This document shows, piece by piece, positions 20,053 to 27,648 of a DNA stretch of 64,000 bases. Under the pieces are notes generated by a model. That model saw nothing but the letters and a program-made list of their open reading frames with translations, searched no databases and had not been told where the DNA came from. Position 1 is the first letter of the stretch. The number at the start of each line of letters is the position of its first letter. Source of the DNA: a marine actinobacterium PHSC20C1 (GTDB taxonomy: Bacteria; Actinomycetota; Actinomycetes; Actinomycetales; Microbacteriaceae); contig CH672415.1 of NCBI GenBank assembly GCA_000153145.1, forward strand, positions 2,469,207 through 2,533,206. Reading direction: 5' to 3'. Both the position numbers and the translations under genes were made by a program.

Positions 20053-21361
20053 CAGCGCAGAATCCACGCACGTCGAACGTTTTGACGTTGTCGACCTGAT
20101 CCACACCAAGCGCGATAAGGGTGTTCTCAACACTGACCAGATCAACTGGCTCGTTGATGCTTACACTCGCGGCTATGTTGGTGATGAGCAGATGGCTGCC
20201 ATGACAATGGCGATTTTCATCAATGGAATGGAGCGCGAAGAAATTCGCGACCTCACCCTCGCAATGATCGCCAGTGGCGAGACTCTGAGCTTTGAGGGAC
20301 TCGGCAAGCCGACTACCGATAAGCACTCGACGGGTGGCGTTGGCGACAAGATCACCCTTCCTCTGGCACCCCTTGTTGCTTCGTTCGGCGTTGCTGTTCC
20401 CCAACTCTCGGGTCGAGGACTCGGCCACACTGGCGGTACCCTCGACAAACTCGAAAGCATCCCCGGCTGGCGTGCGGATCTCACCAACGAGGAGTTCTAT
20501 GCGCAGCTGCGTGGCGTCGGTGGCGTAATTTGTGCCGCCGGTTCCGGACTCGCTCCCGCCGACAAAAAGCTGTACGCGCTGCGCGACATCACGGGCACGG
20601 TTGAGGCCATTCCGCTGATCGCCTCCTCGATTATGAGCAAGAAGATTGCTGAAGGCACTTCCGCCCTCGTCCTCGACGTGAAGTTTGGTTCAGGTGCGTT
20701 CATGAAGGACGCCGCTCGCAGTCGTGAGCTCGCTGAGACCATGGTTCGCCTCGGTAAGGATGCCGGGGTAAAGACGGTCGCGCTACTAACGAACATGAAC
20801 GTTCCGCTCGGCCTTGCAATCGGAAACGCCAACGAAGTGCGTGAATCGGTCGAAGTGCTCGCCGGTGGTGGCCCGGCAGATGTGCGCGAGCTCACGATCG
20901 CTTTGGCGCGCGAAATGCTCGCTCAAGTTGGTCATGAGAACGCAGACGTTGAAGCAGCGCTTGATAACGGTCAGGCGATGGATGCTTGGCGCGGCATGAT
21001 TCAGGCTCAGGGCGGAGACCCGGATGCCGAACTGCCGCAACCCAAAGAGAGTCACGTTGTCACGGCCGACCGCGACGGCATTCTTGTTGAGCAAGCAGCC
21101 TTGCCGTTCGGTGTTGCCGCGTGGCGTTTGGGTGCCGGTCGTGCCCGCAAGCAGGATCCTGTTCAGCACGCCGCAGGAATCGATCTGCACGCGAAGCCTG
21201 GCGACACTGTGCGCAAAGGTGAACCACTATTCACGATGCACGCAGACGAACCGGCACGATTCGAACGTGCGCTTGAGTCGCTCGAGGGCGCGTATCGCAT
21301 TGGCAATGAGGGCGACGCTGTCAACGATGGCGGCCCGTTGATCGCTGGGCGAATCGACTAG
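20045..21361 (+). CDS. deoA: thymidine phosphorylase
   Basis: DeoA cleaves thymidine and deoxyuridine with phosphate, giving the free base and deoxyribose-1-phosphate. The start is GTG 20045, seven bases after GAGGAG (20032-20037), inside the end of cdd. The 438-residue protein has the family's phosphate and substrate motifs: KHSTGGVGDKITLPLAP, LSGRGLGHTGGTLDKLES, and VLDVKFGSGAFMKD. It is the last gene of the BMP-ABC-cdd-deoA operon. As a pyrimidine phosphorylase it completes the uptake-to-ribose-phosphate route for pyrimidine nucleosides. Confidence 0.95.
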   Translation: MSNSAESTHVERFDVVDLIHTKRDKGVLNTDQINWLVDAYTRGYVGDEQMAAMTMAIFINGMEREEIRDLTLAMIASGETLSFEGLGKPTTDKHSTGGVGDKITLPLAPLVASFGVAVPQLSGRGLGHTGGTLDKLESIPGWRADLTNEEFYAQLRGVGGVICAAGSGLAPADKKLYALRDITGTVEAIPLIASSIMSKKIAEGTSALVLDVKFGSGAFMKDAARSRELAETMVRLGKDAGVKTVALLTNMNVPLGLAIGNANEVRESVEVLAGGGPADVRELTIALAREMLAQVGHENADVEAALDNGQAMDAWRGMIQAQGGDPDAELPQPKESHVVTADRDGILVEQAALPFGVAAWRLGAGRARKQDPVQHAAGIDLHAKPGDTVRKGEPLFTMHADEPARFERALESLEGAYRIGNEGDAVNDGGPLIAGRID

Positions 21362-21405
21362 CGCTGAGAGCCAGAAGACCGAATGGTGGGTCTCATCCGC
21401 TGACG

Positions 21406-21411
21406 TACAGT
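21406..21411 (+). promoter_or_regulatory. putative -10 box of the MFS gene (leaderless)
   Basis: TACAGT fits TANNNT and lies seven bases before ATG 21419. No Shine-Dalgarno is present between them. Confidence 0.45.
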
Positions 21412-21418
21412 TAACAAA

Positions 21419-22909
21419 ATGACTACAGCGGAAGAGACCGCTGCAGGTGCACCTGCAGCGCTGAGTGACAAAGATAAGTGGCGTGCGTTTTGGGTGTGCG
21501 TCGTGGTTGCGGCAATCACCATTCTCGATTTGTCGAAGGTCAACGTCGCTTTGCCGTCGATTGAGGATGCGCTCGGAGCGAGTTCGACACAACTGCAGCT
21601 GATCGTCTCAGGTTATGTGCTGACCTTCGGACTGATCTTGGTGCCCGCCGGCCGCCTTGGCGATCAGCGATCGCGCAAAGCCCTCTTCTTGACGGGTCTC
21701 ACGCTCTTTACGCTGGCCAGCATCGCCTGCGCGCTTGCCCCGACGGCGGAGACGCTTTTGATCGCGAGGCTGCTGCAGGGTGTTGCGGCTGGCATCCAGA
21801 TGCCACAGGTAATTGGGCTAATCCAGCAGCTGTTTCGTGGCCCTGAGCGAGGTCGCGCCTTTGGTTTGTTTGGCGCGATGATCGGAATTGCGACCGCCTT
21901 TGGCCCGACACTTGGCGGTCTCATGATCGCGATCGGTGGGGCAGAAGACGGATGGCGCTACATCTTCTGGATGAACGTTCCGCTCGGCATCGTCGCTCTC
22001 GTGCTCGCGTGGCGGATTCTGCCAGCAACCGCAAAGTCGGCCTATGGGCGCCTCGACCTCGATCCGGTCGGCATCGCCATTTTTGGCGTCACCGTGCTCG
22101 CGCTCATGTGGCCGTTTTTGTTCACGACTGGTGCCCCGACGGACGATCCCAACCGTTGGTGGTTGCTCGTACTGTTCGTCGTGGCTGCTGCCATCTTCGT
22201 CCTGTGGGAGCGCCGGTATTCGGCCGGCGGCCGTGCGCCACTTGTCCCCCTCGCGTTGTTCCGAATCAGCTCGTTCCGCAACGGTACTTTGCTCGCCACC
22301 GTCTACTTCGCCGCAATGCCCGCCATGTTCCTCATGACAACGCTGTACCTCCAGCTGGGCCTCGGGCTTGCTCCTGTCTTCGCCGGAATGGTCACCATCG
22401 GATTCGCATTGACGAGCGCGCTGTCATCCTGGCGAGGCGGCATCCTCGTTGAACGTTATGGTCGCTCGCTCGTTGTTGTCGGCCTCGCGATTCTGATGGT
22501 CGGCCTCGGTGTGCTCCTGGCTGCCGCGATTCTGACCCCTCCCGAGTTGACTCCCTACGTGATGGCTGCCGCGCTTCTCATCGGCGGCACCGGCGGTGGT
22601 CTCGTTATCTCGCCCAACCAGACGTTGACGCTGCACGACATCCCGCCGCTGCAGGGCGGACTTGCCGGCTCCGTTGGTCAACTGGGGCAACGCATCGGCA
22701 CCGCAATCGGAACGGCGGTTGCCCTGTCGCTGTTCTACTCCACCCTGTACAACGAGCGGAACAGTGGCGAAAGCACTGTTGAGCTCTATCACCACGCGTA
22801 TGGCACAGGGATGCTCGCGACAACACTGTTCTTCTCGATCGCCCTGTTCATTGGCGTCGTCGATCTGGGTGCGCGCAAACGCCGCGCGCGAATTCTCGCA
22901 GACGCTTAG
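21419..22909 (+). CDS. MFS transporter of the DHA2 (14-helix drug:H+ antiporter) family
   Basis: The 496-residue protein has about 14 hydrophobic helices. It shows the DHA2 motif LDLSKVNVALPSIEDALGAS in helix 1. The loop 2-3 motif is GRLGDQRSRKALFLTG, and helix 5 has GPTLGGLMIAIGG, the motif C of exporters. Members such as EmrB, QacA and Stp expel drugs or metabolites using the proton gradient. The substrate here is unknown; the location between deoA and a nucleoside hydrolase does not by itself show a nucleoside role. Its stop codon overlaps the stop of the convergent hydrolase gene by four bases. Confidence 0.9.
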   Translation: MTTAEETAAGAPAALSDKDKWRAFWVCVVVAAITILDLSKVNVALPSIEDALGASSTQLQLIVSGYVLTFGLILVPAGRLGDQRSRKALFLTGLTLFTLASIACALAPTAETLLIARLLQGVAAGIQMPQVIGLIQQLFRGPERGRAFGLFGAMIGIATAFGPTLGGLMIAIGGAEDGWRYIFWMNVPLGIVALVLAWRILPATAKSAYGRLDLDPVGIAIFGVTVLALMWPFLFTTGAPTDDPNRWWLLVLFVVAAAIFVLWERRYSAGGRAPLVPLALFRISSFRNGTLLATVYFAAMPAMFLMTTLYLQLGLGLAPVFAGMVTIGFALTSALSSWRGGILVERYGRSLVVVGLAILMVGLGVLLAAAILTPPELTPYVMAAALLIGGTGGGLVISPNQTLTLHDIPPLQGGLAGSVGQLGQRIGTAIGTAVALSLFYSTLYNERNSGESTVELYHHAYGTGMLATTLFFSIALFIGVVDLGARKRRARILADA

Positions 22910-23853
22910 AGCTGAGGATCCCCGATGCGCTCGAGTGCATCAACGACCATTCCCCAAAACTTTGGGTGGTCGAGGTTGCGGGCGACCTGCGTCGTGCAGT
23001 CGGCGGGAGCCGGTGCGCGAAAGTCGGCCACGGTCATTCCGAGTGTGAGAGTTCCGGTGAGTTCAACATCCAGCGGCACCTTGATCACCTGCATGACCGT
23101 CGGGTCGATGACAAACGCAACCGCGCACGGGTCGTGTACCGGTGGGTGGTCGAAGCCCTGCGCGTCTCGGTAGGTTTCGCCAAAGAATTCGAGAAGCTCG
23201 CCGACAAAGCGGGCGGGCCCGGTGCCGACTGCAGCAATGGATGCCGCGACTTCGTCGGTCGCGAGGGCCTCGTGGGTGAGGTCGAGCCCCACCATTGTGA
23301 GCGGCCAGCACTCGTTGAAGACGATGTGAGCGGCCTCGGGGTCAATGACAATGTTGAATTCGCTCGTCGCGCTCCAGTTGCCAACATTGACGCCGCCGCC
23401 CATAAGGACAACCTGCTTGACGCGTTCAGCGATGCGGGGCTCTTTGCGCACGGCGAGGGCGATGTTGGTGAGCGCCCCGGTCGGTACGAGAGTGACCGTG
23501 CCGGGGTCGTGTGCCATGACAGTGTCGATGATGAAGTCGACTGCGTGCCGCGCATCCAGCTCAATTGCTGGTTCGGGGAGCACTGGCCCATCGAGGCCGG
23601 ATTCGCCGTGGATAGATTCGGCAACTTCTACCTGCCTCACGAGTGGGCGGTGGGCACCACGCGCAAAGGGAACGTCGGTGATGCCGGCGACGCGGGCGAT
23701 GGCGAGAGCGTTGCGGGTCACCTTTTCAATCGTCTGGTTACCCATGACCGTGGTGACCCCAAGGAGGTCAATCTGGGGACTTCCGTGTGCGAGCAATAGG
23801 GCAATTGCGTCATCGTGTCCCGGGTCACAATCGAGGATTATCTTCTCAGCCAT
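22906..23853 (-). CDS. inosine-uridine preferring nucleoside hydrolase
   Basis: The enzyme hydrolyses the N-glycosidic bond of ribonucleosides, giving ribose and base. The start is ATG 23853 (MAEKIILDCDPGHDDAIA); longer in-frame starts run into the operator. The calcium-binding DCDPGHDDA at about residues 8-16 is the family's signature. Further ligand regions are VLMGGGVNVGNWSATSEFN (residues about 165-183) and VHDPCAVAF. The 315-residue length is normal. No Shine-Dalgarno is present; TATGGT seven bases before the ATG suggests a leaderless mRNA. It is divergent from the SAHH-like gene and shares its palindrome. Confidence 0.94.
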   Translation of the reverse strand: MAEKIILDCDPGHDDAIALLLAHGSPQIDLLGVTTVMGNQTIEKVTRNALAIARVAGITDVPFARGAHRPLVRQVEVAESIHGESGLDGPVLPEPAIELDARHAVDFIIDTVMAHDPGTVTLVPTGALTNIALAVRKEPRIAERVKQVVLMGGGVNVGNWSATSEFNIVIDPEAAHIVFNECWPLTMVGLDLTHEALATDEVAASIAAVGTGPARFVGELLEFFGETYRDAQGFDHPPVHDPCAVAFVIDPTVMQVIKVPLDVELTGTLTLGMTVADFRAPAPADCTTQVARNLDHPKFWGMVVDALERIGDPQL

Positions 23854-23860
23854 ACCTAGA

Positions 23861-23866
23861 ACCATA
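23861..23866 (-). promoter_or_regulatory. putative -10 box of the nucleoside hydrolase gene
   Basis: TATGGT on the minus strand, seven bases before the ATG at 23853. It overlaps the left end of the inverted repeat 23863-23889, so a bound repressor would block this promoter. Confidence 0.5.
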
Positions 23867-23889
23867 TATGAAATCAACATTCATATATG
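23863..23889. promoter_or_regulatory. perfect inverted-repeat operator between divergent salvage genes
   Basis: CATATATGAA (23863-23872) and TTCATATATG (23880-23889) are exact reverse complements around the seven-base spacer ATCAACA. The site lies between the two divergent -10 boxes. An IclR-family regulator is coded one gene downstream and is the obvious candidate to bind here, although the pairing is inferred from position. Confidence 0.75.
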
Positions 23890-23895
23890 TAGAGT
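23890..23895 (+). promoter_or_regulatory. putative -10 box of the SAHH-like gene
   Basis: TAGAGT starts at the base after the inverted repeat and is six bases before ATG 23902. This arrangement predicts a leaderless mRNA under direct control of the operator. Confidence 0.5.
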
Positions 23896-23901
23896 GGCGT
23901 C

Positions 23902-25077
23902 ATGAATAGTGAACTAGTCGCTAGCGCTGCAGCCCGCCTTGAGTGGATCAGATCCAGGATGACCCTCCTGGCCGAAGTGCGCGAACAATTCACCATTTCG
24001 CGACCATTCGCGGGACATCGCATCGGTATGTCCCTTCACTTGGAACCGAAGACCGCAGTGCTGCTCGAAACCCTTGCTGCCGGGGGAGCGGAGATCGTTG
24101 CGACCGGCAATCACGGATCAACTCAAGACGACATCGTGGCATTTCTCCGAGAACAAGGGATGACCATTTTCGGCACCCGCGACGACACTCAGCAACAGCA
24201 TCACGAGAATCTGTTGAGCGTCGTCGCTGCGCAGCCAGACATTCTGCTCGACAACGGAGCCGATCTCGTTGCGATGATCGCGGAGTCGGGCCAATCGAGT
24301 CACATTATTGGCGGCACCGAAGAAACTAGCTCAGGAGGTTACCGACTACGGGCGGAATTGGCCGACTACGTTGCCTTCCCGGTGATCGTAATCAACGACA
24401 GCCCACTCACCGAGATGGGAGATAGGCACTCCGTCGGTCAGTCTGTCGTGGAGAGCTTTATGCGCATCACAAATCTCATGGTGCCAGGGCGTCGATTCGT
24501 TGTGGCAGGGTACGGCTGGTGTGGTCGCGGAATCGCCCAATACCTCCGGGCGTTGGGCGGCAAAGTCGCTGTAGTAGAAGTCGACGAAATCAAGGCTTTT
24601 GAAGCCGCGCTCGACGGATACCGCGTGGCAAACGTGCTCGATCTGGCTGAGTGGGGCGAAGTCTTCATCACGGCCACCGGGCACCCCCAAGTCTTGGGGA
24701 CAGATTTCTTCGAGGTCGTCGCTGACGGTGCGATGCTCGTCAACTGTGGCCACTTTTCATGGGAAATTGATGTACTCGCACTGCGCGATCTCGCGACCGA
24801 TAGCACGGTGATTGACACGGCGATCGAACGCATTGATCTCCCCGGCGACCGCCACATCACGCTCCTAGCTGATGGACGCATGGTCAATCTCGCGGGACGT
24901 GAAGCAAAAGGCAATTCCATTGAGTCGATGGACCTCGGATTCTTGCTCCAAGTGTTATCACTAGCGCGAATCGCCACGGCCGCAGAGACCCTAGAATCAG
25001 GCGCCCAGCCCGTTCCCGACACCATCAATCGAGAAATCGCTAGACGGATGCTCGCCACGATGGGAGCCGACCGCTAA
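23902..25077 (+). CDS. adenosylhomocysteinase-like protein lacking catalytic residues
   Basis: The 391-residue protein aligns by eye along S-adenosylhomocysteine hydrolase. EPKTAVLLETLAAGGAE and STQDD match the N-domain, ILLDNGADL the DDGGDLT region, and GGTEETSSGGYRL the SEETTTGVHRL region. The NAD-binding VVAGYGWCGRGIAQYLRALG matches the Rossmann motif. In the segment after INDS, where true SAHH has TKSKFDN, this protein reads LTEMGDR. The catalytic Lys and the following Asn are therefore absent, while one Asp is kept. It is also shorter than usual (430-490) and lacks the C-terminal Lys-Tyr tail. Its stop overlaps the IclR start (TAATG). It may act on another nucleoside or serve as an NAD-dependent sensor; function is unknown. 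Confidence 0.75.
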   Translation: MNSELVASAAARLEWIRSRMTLLAEVREQFTISRPFAGHRIGMSLHLEPKTAVLLETLAAGGAEIVATGNHGSTQDDIVAFLREQGMTIFGTRDDTQQQHHENLLSVVAAQPDILLDNGADLVAMIAESGQSSHIIGGTEETSSGGYRLRAELADYVAFPVIVINDSPLTEMGDRHSVGQSVVESFMRITNLMVPGRRFVVAGYGWCGRGIAQYLRALGGKVAVVEVDEIKAFEAALDGYRVANVLDLAEWGEVFITATGHPQVLGTDFFEVVADGAMLVNCGHFSWEIDVLALRDLATDSTVIDTAIERIDLPGDRHITLLADGRMVNLAGREAKGNSIESMDLGFLLQVLSLARIATAAETLESGAQPVPDTINREIARRMLATMGADR

Positions 25078-25748
25078 TGTCAACGACTCCCGAGTATGCG
25101 GCTCCCGCCCTCGATAAGGGACTCGACATTTTGGAGTTACTTGCCTCGACTTCTACGGCACTGAGCCAGTCAGAAATTGCGGATGCTACCGGTAGAAGCA
25201 CCGGCCAGATCTTTCGAGTGCTATCGACTCTCGAGCGCCGCGGTTATGTCTTTCGAGACAGGCAATCGGGAAGCTATGTGCTCGCGATGAAGCTGTTCGA
25301 ACTTGCGCACCTTCACCTGCCGCTCCGCGGACTGGTACGGGTAGCTCTGCCCATCATGCAAGTCCTTGCTGAACAATCGAGCCAATCGTGCAACCTCGCG
25401 GTGCGTGACGGCAGACAAGTGCGCGTGATCGCTCAAGTAGAGTCACCAGCTGACTTCGGCTTCCGAGTTCGAGTCGGCGCCGCTTTTGATATCGCAACCA
25501 CCGCGACCGGCTCAGTTCTTTCTTCAGACAATCCTGAGGCTCTCGCGCGCGCGGGCACCGTTCAACCCGGCATCACGGATGTGGTCGCTCCCGTGCAGAG
25601 TGCGAGCGGAACGATCGCCGCGTTAACCGTTCCGTACGTTGCTACCACGTTCAGCGAAGTAGATGTCGAAAGGGTTCTTCAGCTCACAACGGCCGCCGCG
25701 CACGAGCTCTCTGGATTACTCCGCGGGGAAGCTTTCACAGGATCGTAA
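25077..25748 (+). CDS. IclR-family transcriptional regulator
   Basis: The 223-residue protein has an N-terminal winged helix-turn-helix (about residues 12-70; GLDILELLASTSTALSQSEIADATGRSTGQIFRVLSTLERRGYV as a continuous domain, split here only for description). An IclR effector-binding domain follows to about residue 215. It is shorter than typical IclR proteins (about 250), mainly in the effector domain. The gene is coupled to the SAHH-like gene by a TAATG overlap. It probably controls the palindrome at 23863-23889 and thereby the nucleoside hydrolase and its own operon. The ligand is likely a nucleoside or derivative (inference). Confidence 0.9.
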   Translation: MSTTPEYAAPALDKGLDILELLASTSTALSQSEIADATGRSTGQIFRVLSTLERRGYVFRDRQSGSYVLAMKLFELAHLHLPLRGLVRVALPIMQVLAEQSSQSCNLAVRDGRQVRVIAQVESPADFGFRVRVGAAFDIATTATGSVLSSDNPEALARAGTVQPGITDVVAPVQSASGTIAALTVPYVATTFSEVDVERVLQLTTAAAHELSGLLRGEAFTGS

Positions 25749-25759
25749 CGTCATCCAGC

Positions 25760-25777
25760 AAAGCCACAGGGGGCTTT
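25760..25777 (+). terminator. weak hairpin between the IclR gene and add
   Basis: AAAGCC pairs with GGCTTT around a six-base loop, 12 bases after the iclR stop. No U-tract follows, so it is at best a weak or factor-assisted terminator. Confidence 0.3.
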
Positions 25778-25792
25778 CAGAGATTGGCACGG

Positions 25793-25798
25793 TAGATT
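25793..25798 (+). promoter_or_regulatory. putative -10 box of add (leaderless)
   Basis: TAGATT fits TANNNT and lies seven bases before ATG 25806; no Shine-Dalgarno lies between. It suggests that add has its own promoter apart from the iclR operon. Confidence 0.45.
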
Positions 25799-25805
25799 TG
25801 TAGAC

Positions 25806-26927
25806 ATGAACGCCGCTGTTGAGAATTTCCTGTTGCCCGGAGGCGGCGCTGACATAACTGCGCTACCTAAAGTCTCTTTGCACGATCACCTCGACGGCGG
25901 TTTGCGGCCTCAAACTATTGTGGAACTCGCCGACGAGATCGGCTATGAAGTTCCCGAGCGAGACCCGGTAAAACTCACCTCCTGGTTCGCCGACCACGCT
26001 GACTCTGGTTCCCTTGTCGACTACCTCAAAACTTTTGATGTCACGATTGCGGTCATGCAGACCACAGAAGGTCTCACAAGAGTCGCGCGCGAGTTCGTGC
26101 ACGACCTCGCCGACGATGGTGTCATCTACGGTGAGATCCGTTGGGCACCGGAACAGCACCTCCAACGCGGACTAGACCTCGATCAGGTTGTGAGCGCCGT
26201 TCAAGAGGGTCTCGAGGAGGGCGTCGATTCGGTACGCGCGAGCGGCCGCAGCATTCGCGTTGGCCAACTGTTGAGCTCGATGCGCCAAACTGATCGCAGC
26301 AAAGACATCGCTGAACTCGCGATTCGCCACCGCGATCGCGGCGTGCTCGGTTTCGATAGCGCCGGTCCAGAGGCCGGGTTCCCCGCCAGCAACTCCCGCG
26401 AAGCCTACGACCTGCTCGCACGCAGCTTCCTCCCTGCCACCGTGCACGCGGGCGAAGCTGACGGCCTCGACAGCATCCGCAGCGCTCTCTTTGATGGTCG
26501 AGCGCTTCGACTCGGCCATGGTGTGCGCCTCGCCGAAGACATCTCAATTGCGCGCGAAGACGACGAAAACACGTATGTCTCGCTTGGGGACCTTTCCCAA
26601 TGGGTAAAGGACCGCGAGATCGCCCTTGAGCTGAGTCCGTCATCGAACCTGCAGACGGGCGCGATCGAGCAGTGGGGTGACGAAATGGTCGACCATCCCT
26701 TCGACCTGCTCTACCAGCTCGGATTCCGCGTCACCGTCAACACTGATAATCGGCTTATGAGTGCGACGACGCTCAGTCGCGAACTCTTCTTGCTCAGTGA
26801 AGCCTTCGGATACGACCTCACCGATCTCGAGGTTTTCCAGATCAATGCTGCCTCCGCGGCGTTCCTGCCGATTGAGGAGCGCGAAGATCTTTCTGAGACC
26901 ATTAGCGCAGGATTCGAGAGCGCCTAG
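25806..26927 (+). CDS. add: adenosine deaminase
   Basis: Adenosine deaminase converts adenosine and deoxyadenosine to inosine and deoxyinosine using zinc. The 373-residue protein has all catalytic motifs: His26 and His28 in LHDHLDGG, GFDSAGPE near residues 182-189, His214 and Glu217 in HAGE, His238 in LGHG, and Asp314 in NTDN. Length is normal for the actinobacterial enzyme. It is two bases from the EIIA gene downstream, so add, EIIA and EIIB form one operon. Its product inosine can be split by the nucleoside hydrolase or the purine nucleoside phosphorylase of this window. Confidence 0.95.
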   Translation: MNAAVENFLLPGGGADITALPKVSLHDHLDGGLRPQTIVELADEIGYEVPERDPVKLTSWFADHADSGSLVDYLKTFDVTIAVMQTTEGLTRVAREFVHDLADDGVIYGEIRWAPEQHLQRGLDLDQVVSAVQEGLEEGVDSVRASGRSIRVGQLLSSMRQTDRSKDIAELAIRHRDRGVLGFDSAGPEAGFPASNSREAYDLLARSFLPATVHAGEADGLDSIRSALFDGRALRLGHGVRLAEDISIAREDDENTYVSLGDLSQWVKDREIALELSPSSNLQTGAIEQWGDEMVDHPFDLLYQLGFRVTVNTDNRLMSATTLSRELFLLSEAFGYDLTDLEVFQINAASAAFLPIEEREDLSETISAGFESA

Positions 26928-26929
26928 CG

Positions 26930-27379
26930 ATGTCGCTCCCTCCGCTTCCTGAATCAGCAATTGATATCGGCGCCTTTGCTGCTGATTGGCGTTCCGCTGT
27001 CGCTCTGTCCGGAGCTGCTCTCACGCGATCCGGTGCCGCGAAACCTGGTTATTCCGATGAAATGATTCGGATGATCGAAAACCATGGTCCCTATGTCGTG
27101 ATCGCTCCGGGGCTTGCGCTGGCGCATGCTCGCCCGGGGCCGCAGGTCATCACAAACGGGCTATCGATTGTGACGCTTTCGGAGCCTGTGCGATTTGGCC
27201 ACGCCCACAATGATCCTGTTCGAGTTGTGCTCGGGCTCGCGATCGCTGAGGGCGGTGCGCACCTCGCTGCAGTCGCCGCCGTAGCCAATATTTTCAACGA
27301 CTCTTCGGCAATCGACCGGCTTGCTGACGCAACTTCGGCAGCAGAAGTTCAGCAGATTATGGGGGTTACTCCGTCGTGA
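26930..27379 (+). CDS. PTS EIIA component, ascorbate (Ula/Sga) type
   Basis: The 149-residue protein matches the EIIA of the mannitol/fructose/ascorbate group, which accepts phosphate from HPr on a histidine. The active site is His66 in LALAHARPG. The preceding GYSDEMIRMIENHGPYVVIAPG strand is the typical surrounding region, given here as one stretch of about 22 positions (41-62) rather than a motif. It is the first of a two-gene pair with EIIB, overlapping by four bases. No EIIC permease gene follows, since the next gene is convergent. Linkage to adenosine deaminase raises the chance of a role with a nucleoside-derived sugar or in regulation. Confidence 0.88.
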   Translation: MSLPPLPESAIDIGAFAADWRSAVALSGAALTRSGAAKPGYSDEMIRMIENHGPYVVIAPGLALAHARPGPQVITNGLSIVTLSEPVRFGHAHNDPVRVVLGLAIAEGGAHLAAVAAVANIFNDSSAIDRLADATSAAEVQQIMGVTPS

Positions 27380-27648
27380 AAATTGTGACAATTTGCGGTG
27401 CTGGAATCGGTAGTTCTGGCGTGCTTAAAGTAAACGCAGAACGTGCACTTCGAGCGCTCGACCTCGAGGCAACCGTTGTTGCTGCCGATGTAAGCACCGT
27501 GCGAACTGTTGCCGCGGATGCTCAGATCATTCTCACTACTCAGGAGTTTGTTGAGGCGATCGGCAAGACGAACGCCGACGTGATTGTGATTGTGAACCTC
27601 TTCGACACCTCAGAACTCAAGCGCAAGCTTGAGGACGCCCTCGGTTAG
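27376..27648 (+). CDS. PTS EIIB component, ascorbate (Ula/Sga) type
   Basis: The 90-residue protein is a complete EIIB domain of the lactose/ascorbate type, phosphorylated on Cys7 in TICGAGIGSSGVLKV. The start is GTG 27376, overlapping the EIIA stop by four bases (GTGA). EIIB normally passes phosphate to the sugar bound by EIIC, and none is coded here. The stop overlaps that of the convergent mutase gene by four bases (TTAG), leaving no room for a further gene. It may work with an EIIC coded elsewhere or act as a regulatory phosphocarrier. Confidence 0.88.
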   Translation: MKIVTICGAGIGSSGVLKVNAERALRALDLEATVVAADVSTVRTVAADAQIILTTQEFVEAIGKTNADVIVIVNLFDTSELKRKLEDALG

